Source of the DNA: a bacterium
GTDB taxonomy: Bacteria > Zhuqueibacterota > QNDG01 > JAGLOF01
Assembly: GCA_016934955.1 (NCBI GenBank)
Contig: JAFGRY010000029.1
Span: 1-64,000, forward strand
Reading direction: 5' to 3'
Length of the DNA: 64,000 nucleotides
Shown here: one piece after another, positions 26,931 through 35,137 of the stretch
Layout: every line of letters begins with the position of its first letter
How positions within the stretch are numbered: position 1 is the first letter of the stretch
The notes under the pieces: model-generated
Databases searched by the model: none
The model's input: only the letters and a program-made list of their open reading frames with translations
Told to the model about the DNA's origin: nothing
Made by a program: the position numbers and the translations under genes

Positions 26931-26968
26931 ATGGAGCTGCCTGATACAGAGAATTCAGGCAGCTCCAT
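26931..26968. terminator. Long hairpin between convergent genes
   Basis: ATGGAGCTGCCTGA pairs exactly with TCAGGCAGCTCCAT (14 bp, 10 nt loop). It lies between the ends of two convergent genes. There is no U-run, so it may work as a weak terminator or mRNA end. Confidence 0.55.
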
Positions 26969-26985
26969 TGTGAATGGGTATGTGA

Positions 26986-27786
26986 TCACTCTTTCACACA
27001 GCGAAAGCCCAGGAAGCGGCCATGGGTCGGGTATGAGGCGCCTCTGAAAGCGACGTGACAGTGGCCGGCCTCCACACCGCAGCCGCCGCCCCTGGTGACT
27101 TTGAAGGCGCCGGATTCCGGACCGCCCGGATCGACTGCCTCCCTGTCCGGATAGGGACCGAGCCAGTCGGCCACCCACTCCCAGGCATTGCCGCTCATAT
27201 CATATATTCCCAGTTCGTTCGCTTCCTTCAGGCCCACAGGGTGGGTGACCCCGCCGCTGTTGCCCGAGTGCCAGGCCACCAGGTCCGCTGAATCACTGCC
27301 GGCATAGACATGGTGCCCGCTCTTGCGGCCGCCCCGGGCGGCGTATTCCCATTCAGCCTCGGTGGGCAGCCGCCCTCCGGCCCATCGGCACCAGGCACGC
27401 GCTCCGTCCCAGGTGACGCCGACCGCGGGATACGCCTCCTTTCCCGGCATCACGCTGAACATGCTGTCCTCCCAGGTCAGCTGGCAGCATGTCAGCGAGA
27501 GATCGATGTAGTTCGTGTCACCGACGATCCAGACTGGATCAGCCCCGACCCCGTTGAGGAATTCGCAGAACCGGGTGTTGGTGATCTCATGCCTGCTGAT
27601 GCGGAACGTGGAGAGGGTGACCCAGTGCACGGGCTGTTCGTCGGTTTTGAGATCCAGGCTGCCCATGAGGAAACTGCCCCCCTTCACCGTCACCCATTCC
27701 AGGGACCGGATGTCCTCGCTGTTCAGGGAGAAACGATCACAGGCGAGCAGCAGCAGTGCGGTGATGATTGTCAGTCCGTTCTTCAT
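26986..27786 (-). CDS. FGE-sulfatase domain lipoprotein (SUMF1-like)
   Basis: 266 residues. Lipoprotein signal ALLLLACDR, then the full formylglycine-generating-enzyme-like domain: VKGGSFLMGS, HEITNTRFCEFLN, YPAVGVTWDGARAWCRWAGGRLPTEAEWEYAARGG (in pieces), GIYDMSGNAWEWVADW and FRCVKE. The C-type-lectin-like fold serves oxidation of sulfatase Cys or iron-dependent sulfoxide synthesis in some members. Many lipoprotein members are of unknown role. No sulfatase is nearby. Confidence 0.85.
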   Translation of the reverse strand: MKNGLTIITALLLLACDRFSLNSEDIRSLEWVTVKGGSFLMGSLDLKTDEQPVHWVTLSTFRISRHEITNTRFCEFLNGVGADPVWIVGDTNYIDLSLTCCQLTWEDSMFSVMPGKEAYPAVGVTWDGARAWCRWAGGRLPTEAEWEYAARGGRKSGHHVYAGSDSADLVAWHSGNSGGVTHPVGLKEANELGIYDMSGNAWEWVADWLGPYPDREAVDPGGPESGAFKVTRGGGCGVEAGHCHVAFRGASYPTHGRFLGFRCVKE

Positions 27787-28373
27787 CGAGTGTTCCTCAT
27801 TGCCGGGGTGTCCCGATAGTGGTGAACGTTCAGCCCGGAGTAATCCGGAAGGTCGTACCCATGTATGTACATCCCTTCAGGGAAAATGTTTCACCGGAGG
27901 CCGCTGAATCCCGGTTTCAAAGCCCCGTATAAAATACCGCTTGCCATCTATGCGCACAAGAGGTATATTTGAACAGCAGATACCTGTATCGGTTTCATAC
28001 TATTCACAATCCATTGTTACTGTCCTGTCAGCCGCTGCCGGACTCTTCGTCTCGACAGGAATAGATCTGTTTTCACTGATTATTTTCTGCCGCTCGCATA
28101 TAACACAGGAGGAGTGAGTAATTTCCGGGACCGGAACCTATTCCTTCAGGTATATCGTAAAAAAAATCACAAATCTGTTGAGAAATAAGAAAAAGTTTAG
28201 TAATTTCAACCCGTCATACCAGTCCGGGTATTGTTGCAGTTGGCACAATATACGTATAAAAAAGATGCGTTTATGTACGGATCCTGCGGGTTGTTACAGG
28301 CGGTTGTCGGTAGCGTCGGTGCATGCGCCCGTTGGAAAAACAGGTAACGTTTAGACTGAGAGTAGAGGTAGCC
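27787..28373. other. Long divergent intergenic region
   Basis: 587 bp. No gene recognised. A possible promoter for the polyamine operon (TTGTTG, 18 bp, TATAAA) is at 28231-28260. No known polyamine-responsive riboswitch or upstream ORF was recognised. Confidence 0.4.
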
Positions 28374-28937
28374 ATGGACAAATTGATTCCGGAACGCATG
28401 TTCTTCACCAAAGGGGTGGGGTACCACAAGAATAAGCTGCAGAGTTTCGAACTGGCGCTGCGAAGCGCCGGCATCGAAATGTGCAACCTGGTCACCGTGT
28501 CGAGCATTTATCCCCCCAAGTGTAAAATCATTTCCAAGGACAGGGGTATCCAGGAACTCAGAGCGGGCCAGATTACGTTTGTTGTCATGGCCAAGGAAAG
28601 CACCAACGAACCCAATCGCCTGGTAAGCGCGGCCATCGGCCTTGCCCAGCCCAAGGAAAAAGAGCAGTACGGCTATATCAGTGAACATCACGCCTTTGGA
28701 CAGACCCAGCGGAAGACCGCCGACTTCGCGGAGGATCTGGCGGCGACCATGCTCGCCTCCACGCTGGGAATCGAGCTCGATCCGGACACCGCCTGGGACG
28801 AGCGCAAAAAGATGTATATCACCGATAAAAACCGGCAGTTCGTCAGCCGCAGTATCGCCCAGTCCGCCGAGGGGCACAAGCAGGGACTGTGGACCACCGT
28901 GATCGCGTGTGCCGTGATGCTGATGTCAAACACCTAG
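28374..28937 (+). CDS. pdaD: Pyruvoyl-dependent arginine decarboxylase
   Basis: 187 residues. The proenzyme cleaves itself between Ser43 and Ser44 (LVTVSSIYPP), and the second Ser becomes the pyruvoyl cofactor. Other family segments are FVVMAKESTNEPNRLVSAAIGLA and the EHHAFGQT loop. It converts arginine to agmatine and CO2, the first step of the polyamine operon here. ATG 28374 gives the family-typical N-terminus (IPERMFFTKGVGYH) and excludes 17 upstream codons. Confidence 0.93.
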   Translation: MDKLIPERMFFTKGVGYHKNKLQSFELALRSAGIEMCNLVTVSSIYPPKCKIISKDRGIQELRAGQITFVVMAKESTNEPNRLVSAAIGLAQPKEKEQYGYISEHHAFGQTQRKTADFAEDLAATMLASTLGIELDPDTAWDERKKMYITDKNRQFVSRSIAQSAEGHKQGLWTTVIACAVMLMSNT

Positions 28938-28964
28938 TTTTTAACAAAACCAAAGAGGGTGACT

Positions 28965-30029
28965 GTGAAATCTCTCTATTCGGAAGCACCGGATATTCAG
29001 CCTCAGCGGATGCATGCGGGCATGTCCGTCCCCGAATTAATGGACATGATCGGCAAAACATCATTCGAAGCGCGAAACCTCTACCGCGGCGCCGAGCTGC
29101 TGCGAAAGATGATCGACGGCGGTGATACGGTCTGGCTGGGCATCGCGGGGGCGGGCATTGCCGGCGGTATGGGCGGACAGGTAATCACCCTCATCGAGGC
29201 CGGGTATGTCGATGTGATCTGTTCCACCGGTGCCCAGGTGTATCACGATCTGCATTTCGCCTTCGATCTGCCGGTGAAGGCGATCGGCGGCCGCCACTTT
29301 GATGACAATCTTCTCAGGAAGCACGGCGACACCCGCATTTATGATATCGGGATCAGGGAGAAGGAGACGCTGGAGGCGCAGGATACCATACTGCAGCAGT
29401 TCGTGGTGAACGAATACGAGGAATTGAAAGAGCGTGAACTGTCGAGCTGGGAGTTCACCTATTTGCTCGGGAACTGGGTCGAACGGAACGCGCCCTTTCC
29501 GGACCGGAGTTTCGTGGCCGCGGCCGCGAAACTGGGCGTTCCCGTGTTCTGGGATTCCCTGGCCAACCACTCCATCGCCATGAATCTGGTGAAGACCGAC
29601 AACGACGGGTATCCGGTGCGGCTCTCGGCACAACGCGACATTTTTCACTCCGCGGCCATCGTCTACTGCTCGCCCGCCAGCGGGTTCTTTCTGCTGGGCG
29701 GCGGCGGTCCGAAAAACTTCATTCAGCAGACAGGTCCCACCCTGCACCAGATCCTCTCGGTCGACTATGAAGGGGCTGACAGAGGCGTTCAGATCGGAAC
29801 GGCCGTGGAACGGGAAGGCAGCCTGTCGAGCTGTACGTTCAGTGAAGCCGTGACCTGGGGAAAATACAGTGAAGTCAGTGATGAGACCCTGGTCCATATC
29901 TGGGCTGAATACAGTCTTGTGGTGCCGCTGCTGACCGCCTATCTCTGTGATGTCTGTATGGACCGGAAACCGAAAAAGATAGCGGGTCTCATGCCTCACC
30001 ACGTAAAACTGCTGGAAGATCTTCTATGA
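28965..30029 (+). CDS. Deoxyhypusine-synthase-like protein
   Basis: 354 residues with the DHS fold: NAD-binding GIAGAGIAGGMGG and STGAQVYHDLHFAF, and the lysine of the catalytic imine kept in EAVTWGKYSE (Lys300). Eukaryotes use DHS to modify eIF5A, but bacteria have no eIF5A. Bacterial homologues may transfer an aminobutyl group between polyamines, e.g. forming homospermidine. Placement between arginine decarboxylase and agmatinase supports a polyamine role. GTG 28965 fits the RBS AAAGAGG better than GTG 28959. It overlaps agmatinase by ATGA. Confidence 0.85.
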   Translation: MKSLYSEAPDIQPQRMHAGMSVPELMDMIGKTSFEARNLYRGAELLRKMIDGGDTVWLGIAGAGIAGGMGGQVITLIEAGYVDVICSTGAQVYHDLHFAFDLPVKAIGGRHFDDNLLRKHGDTRIYDIGIREKETLEAQDTILQQFVVNEYEELKERELSSWEFTYLLGNWVERNAPFPDRSFVAAAAKLGVPVFWDSLANHSIAMNLVKTDNDGYPVRLSAQRDIFHSAAIVYCSPASGFFLLGGGGPKNFIQQTGPTLHQILSVDYEGADRGVQIGTAVEREGSLSSCTFSEAVTWGKYSEVSDETLVHIWAEYSLVVPLLTAYLCDVCMDRKPKKIAGLMPHHVKLLEDLL

Positions 30030-30964
30030 AACGGCACACACTCCAGTTTCTCGATGCCGGGCCGGAATTCAGCCGCTACGATTCGGCGGCGGTGTCCATT
30101 CTGCCGGTGCCCTATGAAGGCGGTATCTCATTCGGCGCCGGCACTGCCGCGGCGCCCGGGGCAGTCCTGGAAGCCTCGGTTCATATGGAACTGTATGATG
30201 AAGTGCTGCGGGCCCGCCCCTGCGCCATGGGCATCTCCACGCTTGCTCCGGTGCCCGTGTCCGGTGACCCGGAACAGATCTACCGGGACGTCCAAAGCAC
30301 CACCGCGGACATTCTCGCGGACGGAAAAATGCCGGTGATCCTCGGCGGTGACCATTCGGTGTCCAACGGCTCGATCCGTGCCTGTTTCGATCGCTGTCCC
30401 ACCCTGTCGGTCATTCAGTTCGATGCCCACGCGGATCTGCGTGATTCCTACATGGACAGCCGGCTCAGTCATGCCTGCACCATGGCCAGGGTTCTGGATT
30501 ACTGCAGCAGTACCCTGCAGCTGGGCATCCGGAGCCTGTCGGCTGCCGAGGCGGACCTGATCGCCTCGCGGGGGCTGTCCGTTTTCTTCATGCATCAGTG
30601 CCGGCAGTCCCCGGCCGATATCATCACCGCGATCGACGGCCTGAGTGATCCCGTGTATATCACGGTCGATGTGGACGCGTTCGACGGCAGCGTGGTTCGC
30701 AGTACCGGGACCCCGGAGCCGGGAGGATTCCTCTGGGATGAAATGCTCTTTTTTCTGCGGGAGATATTTCTCCGCCGCACCGTGGTCGGGTTCGATCTTG
30801 TCGAGCTTTCGGCGGATGCATCCGATTCCTTTTCGGTTTTCGCGGTGACGCGGCTCCTCTATAAAATGCTTGGATTCAGGCTTGACAGCCATATCCGGCG
30901 TACCGGCGGAACCTGGCCCGAGGCGCCGGCAGGTCCGCTGTTCTTCACGGGGGATGCCCCTTGA
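30026..30964 (+). CDS. speB: Agmatinase
   Basis: 312 residues, ureohydrolase family. The two-manganese ligands are visible: His110 (GGDHS), Asp133/His135/Asp137 (FDAHADL) and Asp215/Asp217 (TVDVDAFD). STGTPEPGG follows, as expected in agmatinases. It hydrolyses agmatine to putrescine and urea. It is translationally coupled to the DHS-like gene by a 4-bp overlap. Confidence 0.92.
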   Translation: MKRHTLQFLDAGPEFSRYDSAAVSILPVPYEGGISFGAGTAAAPGAVLEASVHMELYDEVLRARPCAMGISTLAPVPVSGDPEQIYRDVQSTTADILADGKMPVILGGDHSVSNGSIRACFDRCPTLSVIQFDAHADLRDSYMDSRLSHACTMARVLDYCSSTLQLGIRSLSAAEADLIASRGLSVFFMHQCRQSPADIITAIDGLSDPVYITVDVDAFDGSVVRSTGTPEPGGFLWDEMLFFLREIFLRRTVVGFDLVELSADASDSFSVFAVTRLLYKMLGFRLDSHIRRTGGTWPEAPAGPLFFTGDAP

Positions 30965-31009
30965 CCTGCCGGTTTTGTCCGGATCCTGCCATATATGTCA
31001 GTAAAAATT

Positions 31010-31030
31010 GACAATTAATTTAAAATTGTC
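31010..31030. repeat. AT-rich inverted repeat after polyamine operon
   Basis: GACAATT and AATTGTC flank 7 AT bases, overlapping a TTGACA. It could be an operator or weak terminator. Confidence 0.35.
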
Positions 31031-31095
31031 GCTTTATTGAGACAGTTGCCCCTCGAGGCGGTCTCCCGCCGCCTCAAACCATTCCCCCCTCTTCA

Positions 31096-31111
31096 TGGCA
31101 TGTAAATTGCG
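31096..31111 (+). promoter_or_regulatory. Sigma-54-type promoter candidate
   Basis: TGGCATG, 4 bp, TTGC. The GG and GC are exactly 10 bp apart as in -24/-12 promoters. It is 36 bp before the two-CW gene. No sigma-54 activator is in the window. Confidence 0.5.
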
Positions 31112-31146
31112 TTTATATCCTGCCTACGTATTCCAGAGGATACTGC

Positions 31147-31464
31147 ATGGACATGAATGCCGATACGTGTCCCGAAGAGCGACACAGAAATTGCTGGGAA
31201 GTGAAAAACTGTCCCTATTCCTGGAACGGATCCGATCCTGTTTCCAGGGCGCACTGTCCCGCTTCGATTCCCGGAAAACTCGATGGCCTGAACAACGGCA
31301 CCTACGGGGGCAGGGCCTGCTGGGCGGTGAGGGGGACGCTCTGCGGAGGAGAGGTGCAGGGAGATATCGTTGAGAAACTGTCATCCTGCCTCGAGTGTGA
31401 TTTTCTCATGCAGGTATACGAAGAAGAGGGGAAAAACATCATCCTCATTCCGACCGGCTTCTAG
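31147..31464 (+). CDS. Two-CW domain cysteine-rich protein
   Basis: 105 residues with two Cys-Trp pairs: NCWEVKNCPYS and RACWAVRGTLCGG, then SCLECDFL. Eight or so Cys suggest binding of a metal or iron-sulfur cluster. Two-CW domains often precede chemoreceptor or kinase modules. Here the protein stands alone, 46 bp before a histidine kinase, and may be its input. Confidence 0.85.
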   Translation: MDMNADTCPEERHRNCWEVKNCPYSWNGSDPVSRAHCPASIPGKLDGLNNGTYGGRACWAVRGTLCGGEVQGDIVEKLSSCLECDFLMQVYEEEGKNIILIPTGF

Positions 31465-31510
31465 CCGCATAAGGATTCAATGACCGACGGTGAATGAAAA
31501 AGGGAATCTG

Positions 31511-32731
31511 ATGCCGCACAATGAAGCAAATCCCGAACCCCTGGCCGTGGAAAGACGAAGCACGCGTACCGGACAGCACGCGGTGCGGATCCTGATGAAT
31601 GAACCGGCGGGGCCTGTCCCGCTCACTGTCCGCATTTCCGCGCCGGACAAGCCGGTTGTGCCTTCTGACACGCTCAGGAAATGGCAGAAACTTATCGATC
31701 TCGTCACGGTGGCCATCGATGTCCCGGCGGGACTGGTCACCCGTCTCGAACCCGACTGTCTTCGGCCGCTGCTCTGCAGCCGCTCGGCCGAGAATCCCTT
31801 CACCATCGATGACCGGTTTCCCCTGGAATCGGGTAACTGCTGCGAAACGGTGCTGGGTCTTCGTGATGAGCTCTATATTCCCGAAATACGCGAAGACAGT
31901 GTCTGGAACGGCTGCGGGCTCAACGGCATGCGCATCGTTTCCTACCTGGGACTGCCGATCATGTGGAATGACGGCGAGCTGTTCGGAACCATATGCGCCC
32001 TGGACAGGAAACCGCACCGCCACCCCCAGATAGACAGAAGCCTGCTCAGCCTCTGCCGTGATGTCATCGAATCCGATCTCAAAGACCTGCTGCGATGCGC
32101 GGAACTGAAGAGACTCGAGGAAAAGGCCGATCTGCACTGTACCGAGAGCAATCACCGCATCATGAACCAGCTCAACATGCTTGTCAGCCTCATCAATCTC
32201 ACGGCCGCCAGAAAGAAGGACAACGGAGAATTACAGGAGGTTCTGGCCGACCTCTCGTCAAGCATCAGGGCGGTGGCGCTGATCCATGAAAGGATGCAGG
32301 ACAGTGAATCGTGCGGCGTCATGTATCTCAACCGGTACCTGCGCTCCCTGGTGACTACCATCCTGCAGGCCTTCAGCCGCTCTACCATCAGCTACACCTG
32401 CGATGTCGACGAGATTCCCATGTCAGCCGGCAGCCTTGTCTACTGCGGCCAGATAATCAGCGAGATGATCACGAATTCACTCAAGTACGGCTTTGACGGC
32501 AATATGAAGGATCCCCCCCACATCACCATCGCCGCTCACAACGTCGGCACCGACAAGGTGACTGTCTTTTACAAGGACAACGGTAAAGGATTCCCGGAAG
32601 GATTCGATCCCCACACGTCCGGCAGCAGGGGCATGAAGCTGATTCACCTGCTCTGCAGTCAGCTCGACGGCGAGCTGCACATAAACAGTGACGAAGGAGT
32701 CGGCTACCTGATTACGTTTCCGCTGGCATAG
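31511..32731 (+). CDS. GAF-domain sensor histidine kinase (HisKA_2/HWE-like)
   Basis: About 406 residues. A GAF domain (~55-190) contains FPLESGNCCETVL and MRIVSYLGLPIMWNDGELFGTICALD. The dimerisation/phosphotransfer helix reads NHRIMNQLNMLVSLINL, characteristic of HisKA_2. The ATPase domain follows (EMITNSLKYGFDG, DNGKGFPEGFD, SRGMKLIHLL). No membrane helix, so cytosolic. ATG 31511 follows AAAAGGGA; GTG 31490 is an alternative. No cognate regulator is adjacent. Confidence 0.87.
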   Translation: MPHNEANPEPLAVERRSTRTGQHAVRILMNEPAGPVPLTVRISAPDKPVVPSDTLRKWQKLIDLVTVAIDVPAGLVTRLEPDCLRPLLCSRSAENPFTIDDRFPLESGNCCETVLGLRDELYIPEIREDSVWNGCGLNGMRIVSYLGLPIMWNDGELFGTICALDRKPHRHPQIDRSLLSLCRDVIESDLKDLLRCAELKRLEEKADLHCTESNHRIMNQLNMLVSLINLTAARKKDNGELQEVLADLSSSIRAVALIHERMQDSESCGVMYLNRYLRSLVTTILQAFSRSTISYTCDVDEIPMSAGSLVYCGQIISEMITNSLKYGFDGNMKDPPHITIAAHNVGTDKVTVFYKDNGKGFPEGFDPHTSGSRGMKLIHLLCSQLDGELHINSDEGVGYLITFPLA

Positions 32732-32949
32732 CGTTACCCATCCTCTATTCGCCGGACAATCATACCGCCGGATTGCATCGCCGTTTTGCAACGGGCGGCA
32801 TAGTCGATGCTATTTCCCCATGCAGGGAAATGTCAGAATATTTTAGCGGAGTATCCCCGGCCGGGGAAACGTGAAGGGCTTCGGCGGCCATTGCGCCGGG
32901 GCCCTCTTTTATTCCCCTGTTCGCCGTGTCCTGTCCGGCGGCAAAGGGG

Positions 32950-32978
32950 TTGAATTCAAAGGGAAAAATGCGTATCTT
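32950..32978 (+). promoter_or_regulatory. Promoter of the methyltransferase gene
   Basis: TTGAAT, 17 bp, TATCTT (followed by G). 34 bp before the ATG. Confidence 0.55.
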
Positions 32979-33012
32979 GAGGCCCAATGTCACAGCGTGT
33001 ACGGGACTGCAG

Positions 33013-33648
33013 ATGAGTGAAAAGAAAAAAAACGCGAGAGATGTGTTCAATGCCTGGGCCCTCGACTACCATACCAAAGGGATGGAAAAGGGCCACTGGG
33101 AGAGTGTGCGGGAAGCGTTTTCCCTGATCCCGGAATCCGGCGGCAATTATCTCGAGATCGGTGTCGGAAACGGATACGGCATCGCCCACATGGCCCGCAA
33201 TCACTATCGCGGCGGCATGTGCTACGGCCTCGATATCAGCGAAAATATGGTGCGGGTGACGGCGGAACGGACGCGGGACCTGGCGAATGTGCGCCTGGAA
33301 GCCGCTGACTTTCTGACCTGGGAGCCGCCGGCAGGTGTCCGGTTCTCCTGTATTTTTTCCATGGAAGTATTTTACTACTTTGCCGATGTCGCGGCGGGAA
33401 TCACCAGGGCGGCCTCACTGCTCGCGCCGGGGGGGATGCTGGCGGTGCTCGTCAACCACCACACGGGGAACCCCGAAAGCTACACCTGGTCGGATGATCT
33501 CGGCACTCCCATGGTTCTCTGGAGCGCGCGGGAATATGAGGATGCGTTCAGGGCCGCCGGGCTCAGTGATATCGGGCACTGCTATCTCCCCGACAGGACC
33601 GATCAGACCGGAACGCTCTGCACCATGGGGGTGAATCACCGGCGGTGA
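33013..33648 (+). CDS. Class I SAM-dependent methyltransferase
   Basis: 211 residues. Motif I YLEIGVGNGYG (~46-56), acidic GLDISENMV, and motif around FSCIFSMEVFYYF. C-terminal half lacks features that fix the substrate. The long upstream in-frame stretch contains the promoter, so ATG 33013 is used. Confidence 0.85.
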   Translation: MSEKKKNARDVFNAWALDYHTKGMEKGHWESVREAFSLIPESGGNYLEIGVGNGYGIAHMARNHYRGGMCYGLDISENMVRVTAERTRDLANVRLEAADFLTWEPPAGVRFSCIFSMEVFYYFADVAAGITRAASLLAPGGMLAVLVNHHTGNPESYTWSDDLGTPMVLWSAREYEDAFRAAGLSDIGHCYLPDRTDQTGTLCTMGVNHRR

Positions 33649-33769
33649 GGCCGGCTCGATCGTTCACTCCCTCTTTCCGGCGGTGCCGTATCAGGGAGAA
33701 CAGCCCCTGAACTCGTATTAGCATTGGGCGCGGTAAAAGACGCCGGCCCGGAGTTCAGCCGGAGTTTCC

Positions 33770-35014
33770 ATGGGACGCAGATATTCACTCGTTTTCACGG
33801 CGATAGCCGTCACGCTGATTATGGATCAGGCAGGGGCGCAGTCGCTGGACATGCTGGAGCGGCATGCCGCGGGAAAATACCGCGGGATCGCCGGAGCCGC
33901 CGTCGCCCTTGCCGACGGAACCGGGTCCGTGGATCTCAATCCCGCCGGAGCAGCCGACCTGGCCGCCGCCTCATTTTCCATCGGACAGAGCGGCCAGTAT
34001 TACGACTACCTGCTGCACCGCCACAATGTCGGCATCCGCGCCGGCTATTTTCCCCAGTCCGCCTGGAAATACAATCTCGAACATGTCATCTGGATGAGAC
34101 CGGTTACCAGCCGGATCAGCGCCGGGGCGGGAGTGGTGCAGAAGTTCAACTGTTTTCTCGTTAACGTGAACCGGGCGATCACCTGGAGCAATATGTTCGA
34201 TCAGCACACCCACGGCAGTATGTACGCCGCTGCGGTGTTCGCCTCGCTGCGGCTGTCCGGGCATCTTTCCGCGGGCGCGGGCGTGTACTCCTTTTTCGGT
34301 AAAACCCGCAGCCGGATAGACGGCTTCTTTCACGGCAACGATGTCAATAAATGGGCGGAGCTGGAGAACAGCGTTTCCGGTCTCGCCGTGAGGGCCGGAC
34401 TCATCGGCAGGTCGGGGCCGTTCAGCGCCGGGCTGGCGTTTGAGCCGCCGTGGCCGCTCTATGTGAAAGCCGCCGCGTCACTGTCCGCGGACGAGCAGTA
34501 CGCCTATCTCCTGCCTGATTATCGCCGGACGGTCTGGCATCAGCCCCTGATACTTCATGCCGGCACCGGATATTCAGGGCTGCGGGGTGTGATACTCTCC
34601 CTTGACTATGAATATCGTGACTATCGATCCTCGACCATAGCCATCCTTCTCTTTGAGGTGGGGGCGCCCCCGCTCTACCGGGATATCGCGATAGTCCGGG
34701 CCGGATGCCAACTGCTTCCGGGGAAGCGGCTGCCGCTCCCGGTGCGCGTCGGGTATGCCCGTATTCCCCAGCTCTACACCTCTGTCGATGCCGTCGGTGT
34801 CGGCTATGCAATCCTCGATTATGAGCATACGGAGCGGCTGATCAAGCACGTTATCAGCGCCGGAACCACGGTCCCCTTCCGTGACCGGAGCGTGCATGTC
34901 GCGCTCTCCTGGTCGTTTCTCTCCTGGCAGCGGCATCTCGACGCGGACCATCCGGTGATAGATACCTACCATGAACAATGCCTGACGCTCTCGGCAAGTA
35001 TCGAGAATCGATGA
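33770..35014 (+). CDS. PorV/UPF0164-like outer-membrane barrel protein
   Basis: 414 residues. Signal peptide ending AGAQS, then the family opening LDMLERHAAGKYRGIAGAAVALADG and NPAGAADLAAASFS (split), followed by alternating amphipathic strands to the end. This layout is shared by FadL-type and PorV/PorQ proteins of type IX secretion. With sorting-domain proteins elsewhere in the window, a role in attaching exported proteins is plausible but not shown. Confidence 0.75.
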   Translation: MGRRYSLVFTAIAVTLIMDQAGAQSLDMLERHAAGKYRGIAGAAVALADGTGSVDLNPAGAADLAAASFSIGQSGQYYDYLLHRHNVGIRAGYFPQSAWKYNLEHVIWMRPVTSRISAGAGVVQKFNCFLVNVNRAITWSNMFDQHTHGSMYAAAVFASLRLSGHLSAGAGVYSFFGKTRSRIDGFFHGNDVNKWAELENSVSGLAVRAGLIGRSGPFSAGLAFEPPWPLYVKAAASLSADEQYAYLLPDYRRTVWHQPLILHAGTGYSGLRGVILSLDYEYRDYRSSTIAILLFEVGAPPLYRDIAIVRAGCQLLPGKRLPLPVRVGYARIPQLYTSVDAVGVGYAILDYEHTERLIKHVISAGTTVPFRDRSVHVALSWSFLSWQRHLDADHPVIDTYHEQCLTLSASIENR

Positions 35015-35137
35015 GCCGGACACCGGGCCCGGGATATTTGCGCTTGCATATCACTCTTCGATTGGCTAAATTGATAATTTATGGCTTGATTTTTGTATTG
35101 ATTGTTCCGGGGATACGGGAGATACCTGACGGATACG

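Noticed and set aside
28231-28260. Sigma-54 promoter (TTGGCAC) before the polyamine operon
   Set aside because: TTGGCAC is present but the -12 GC is not at the required 10 bp spacing.
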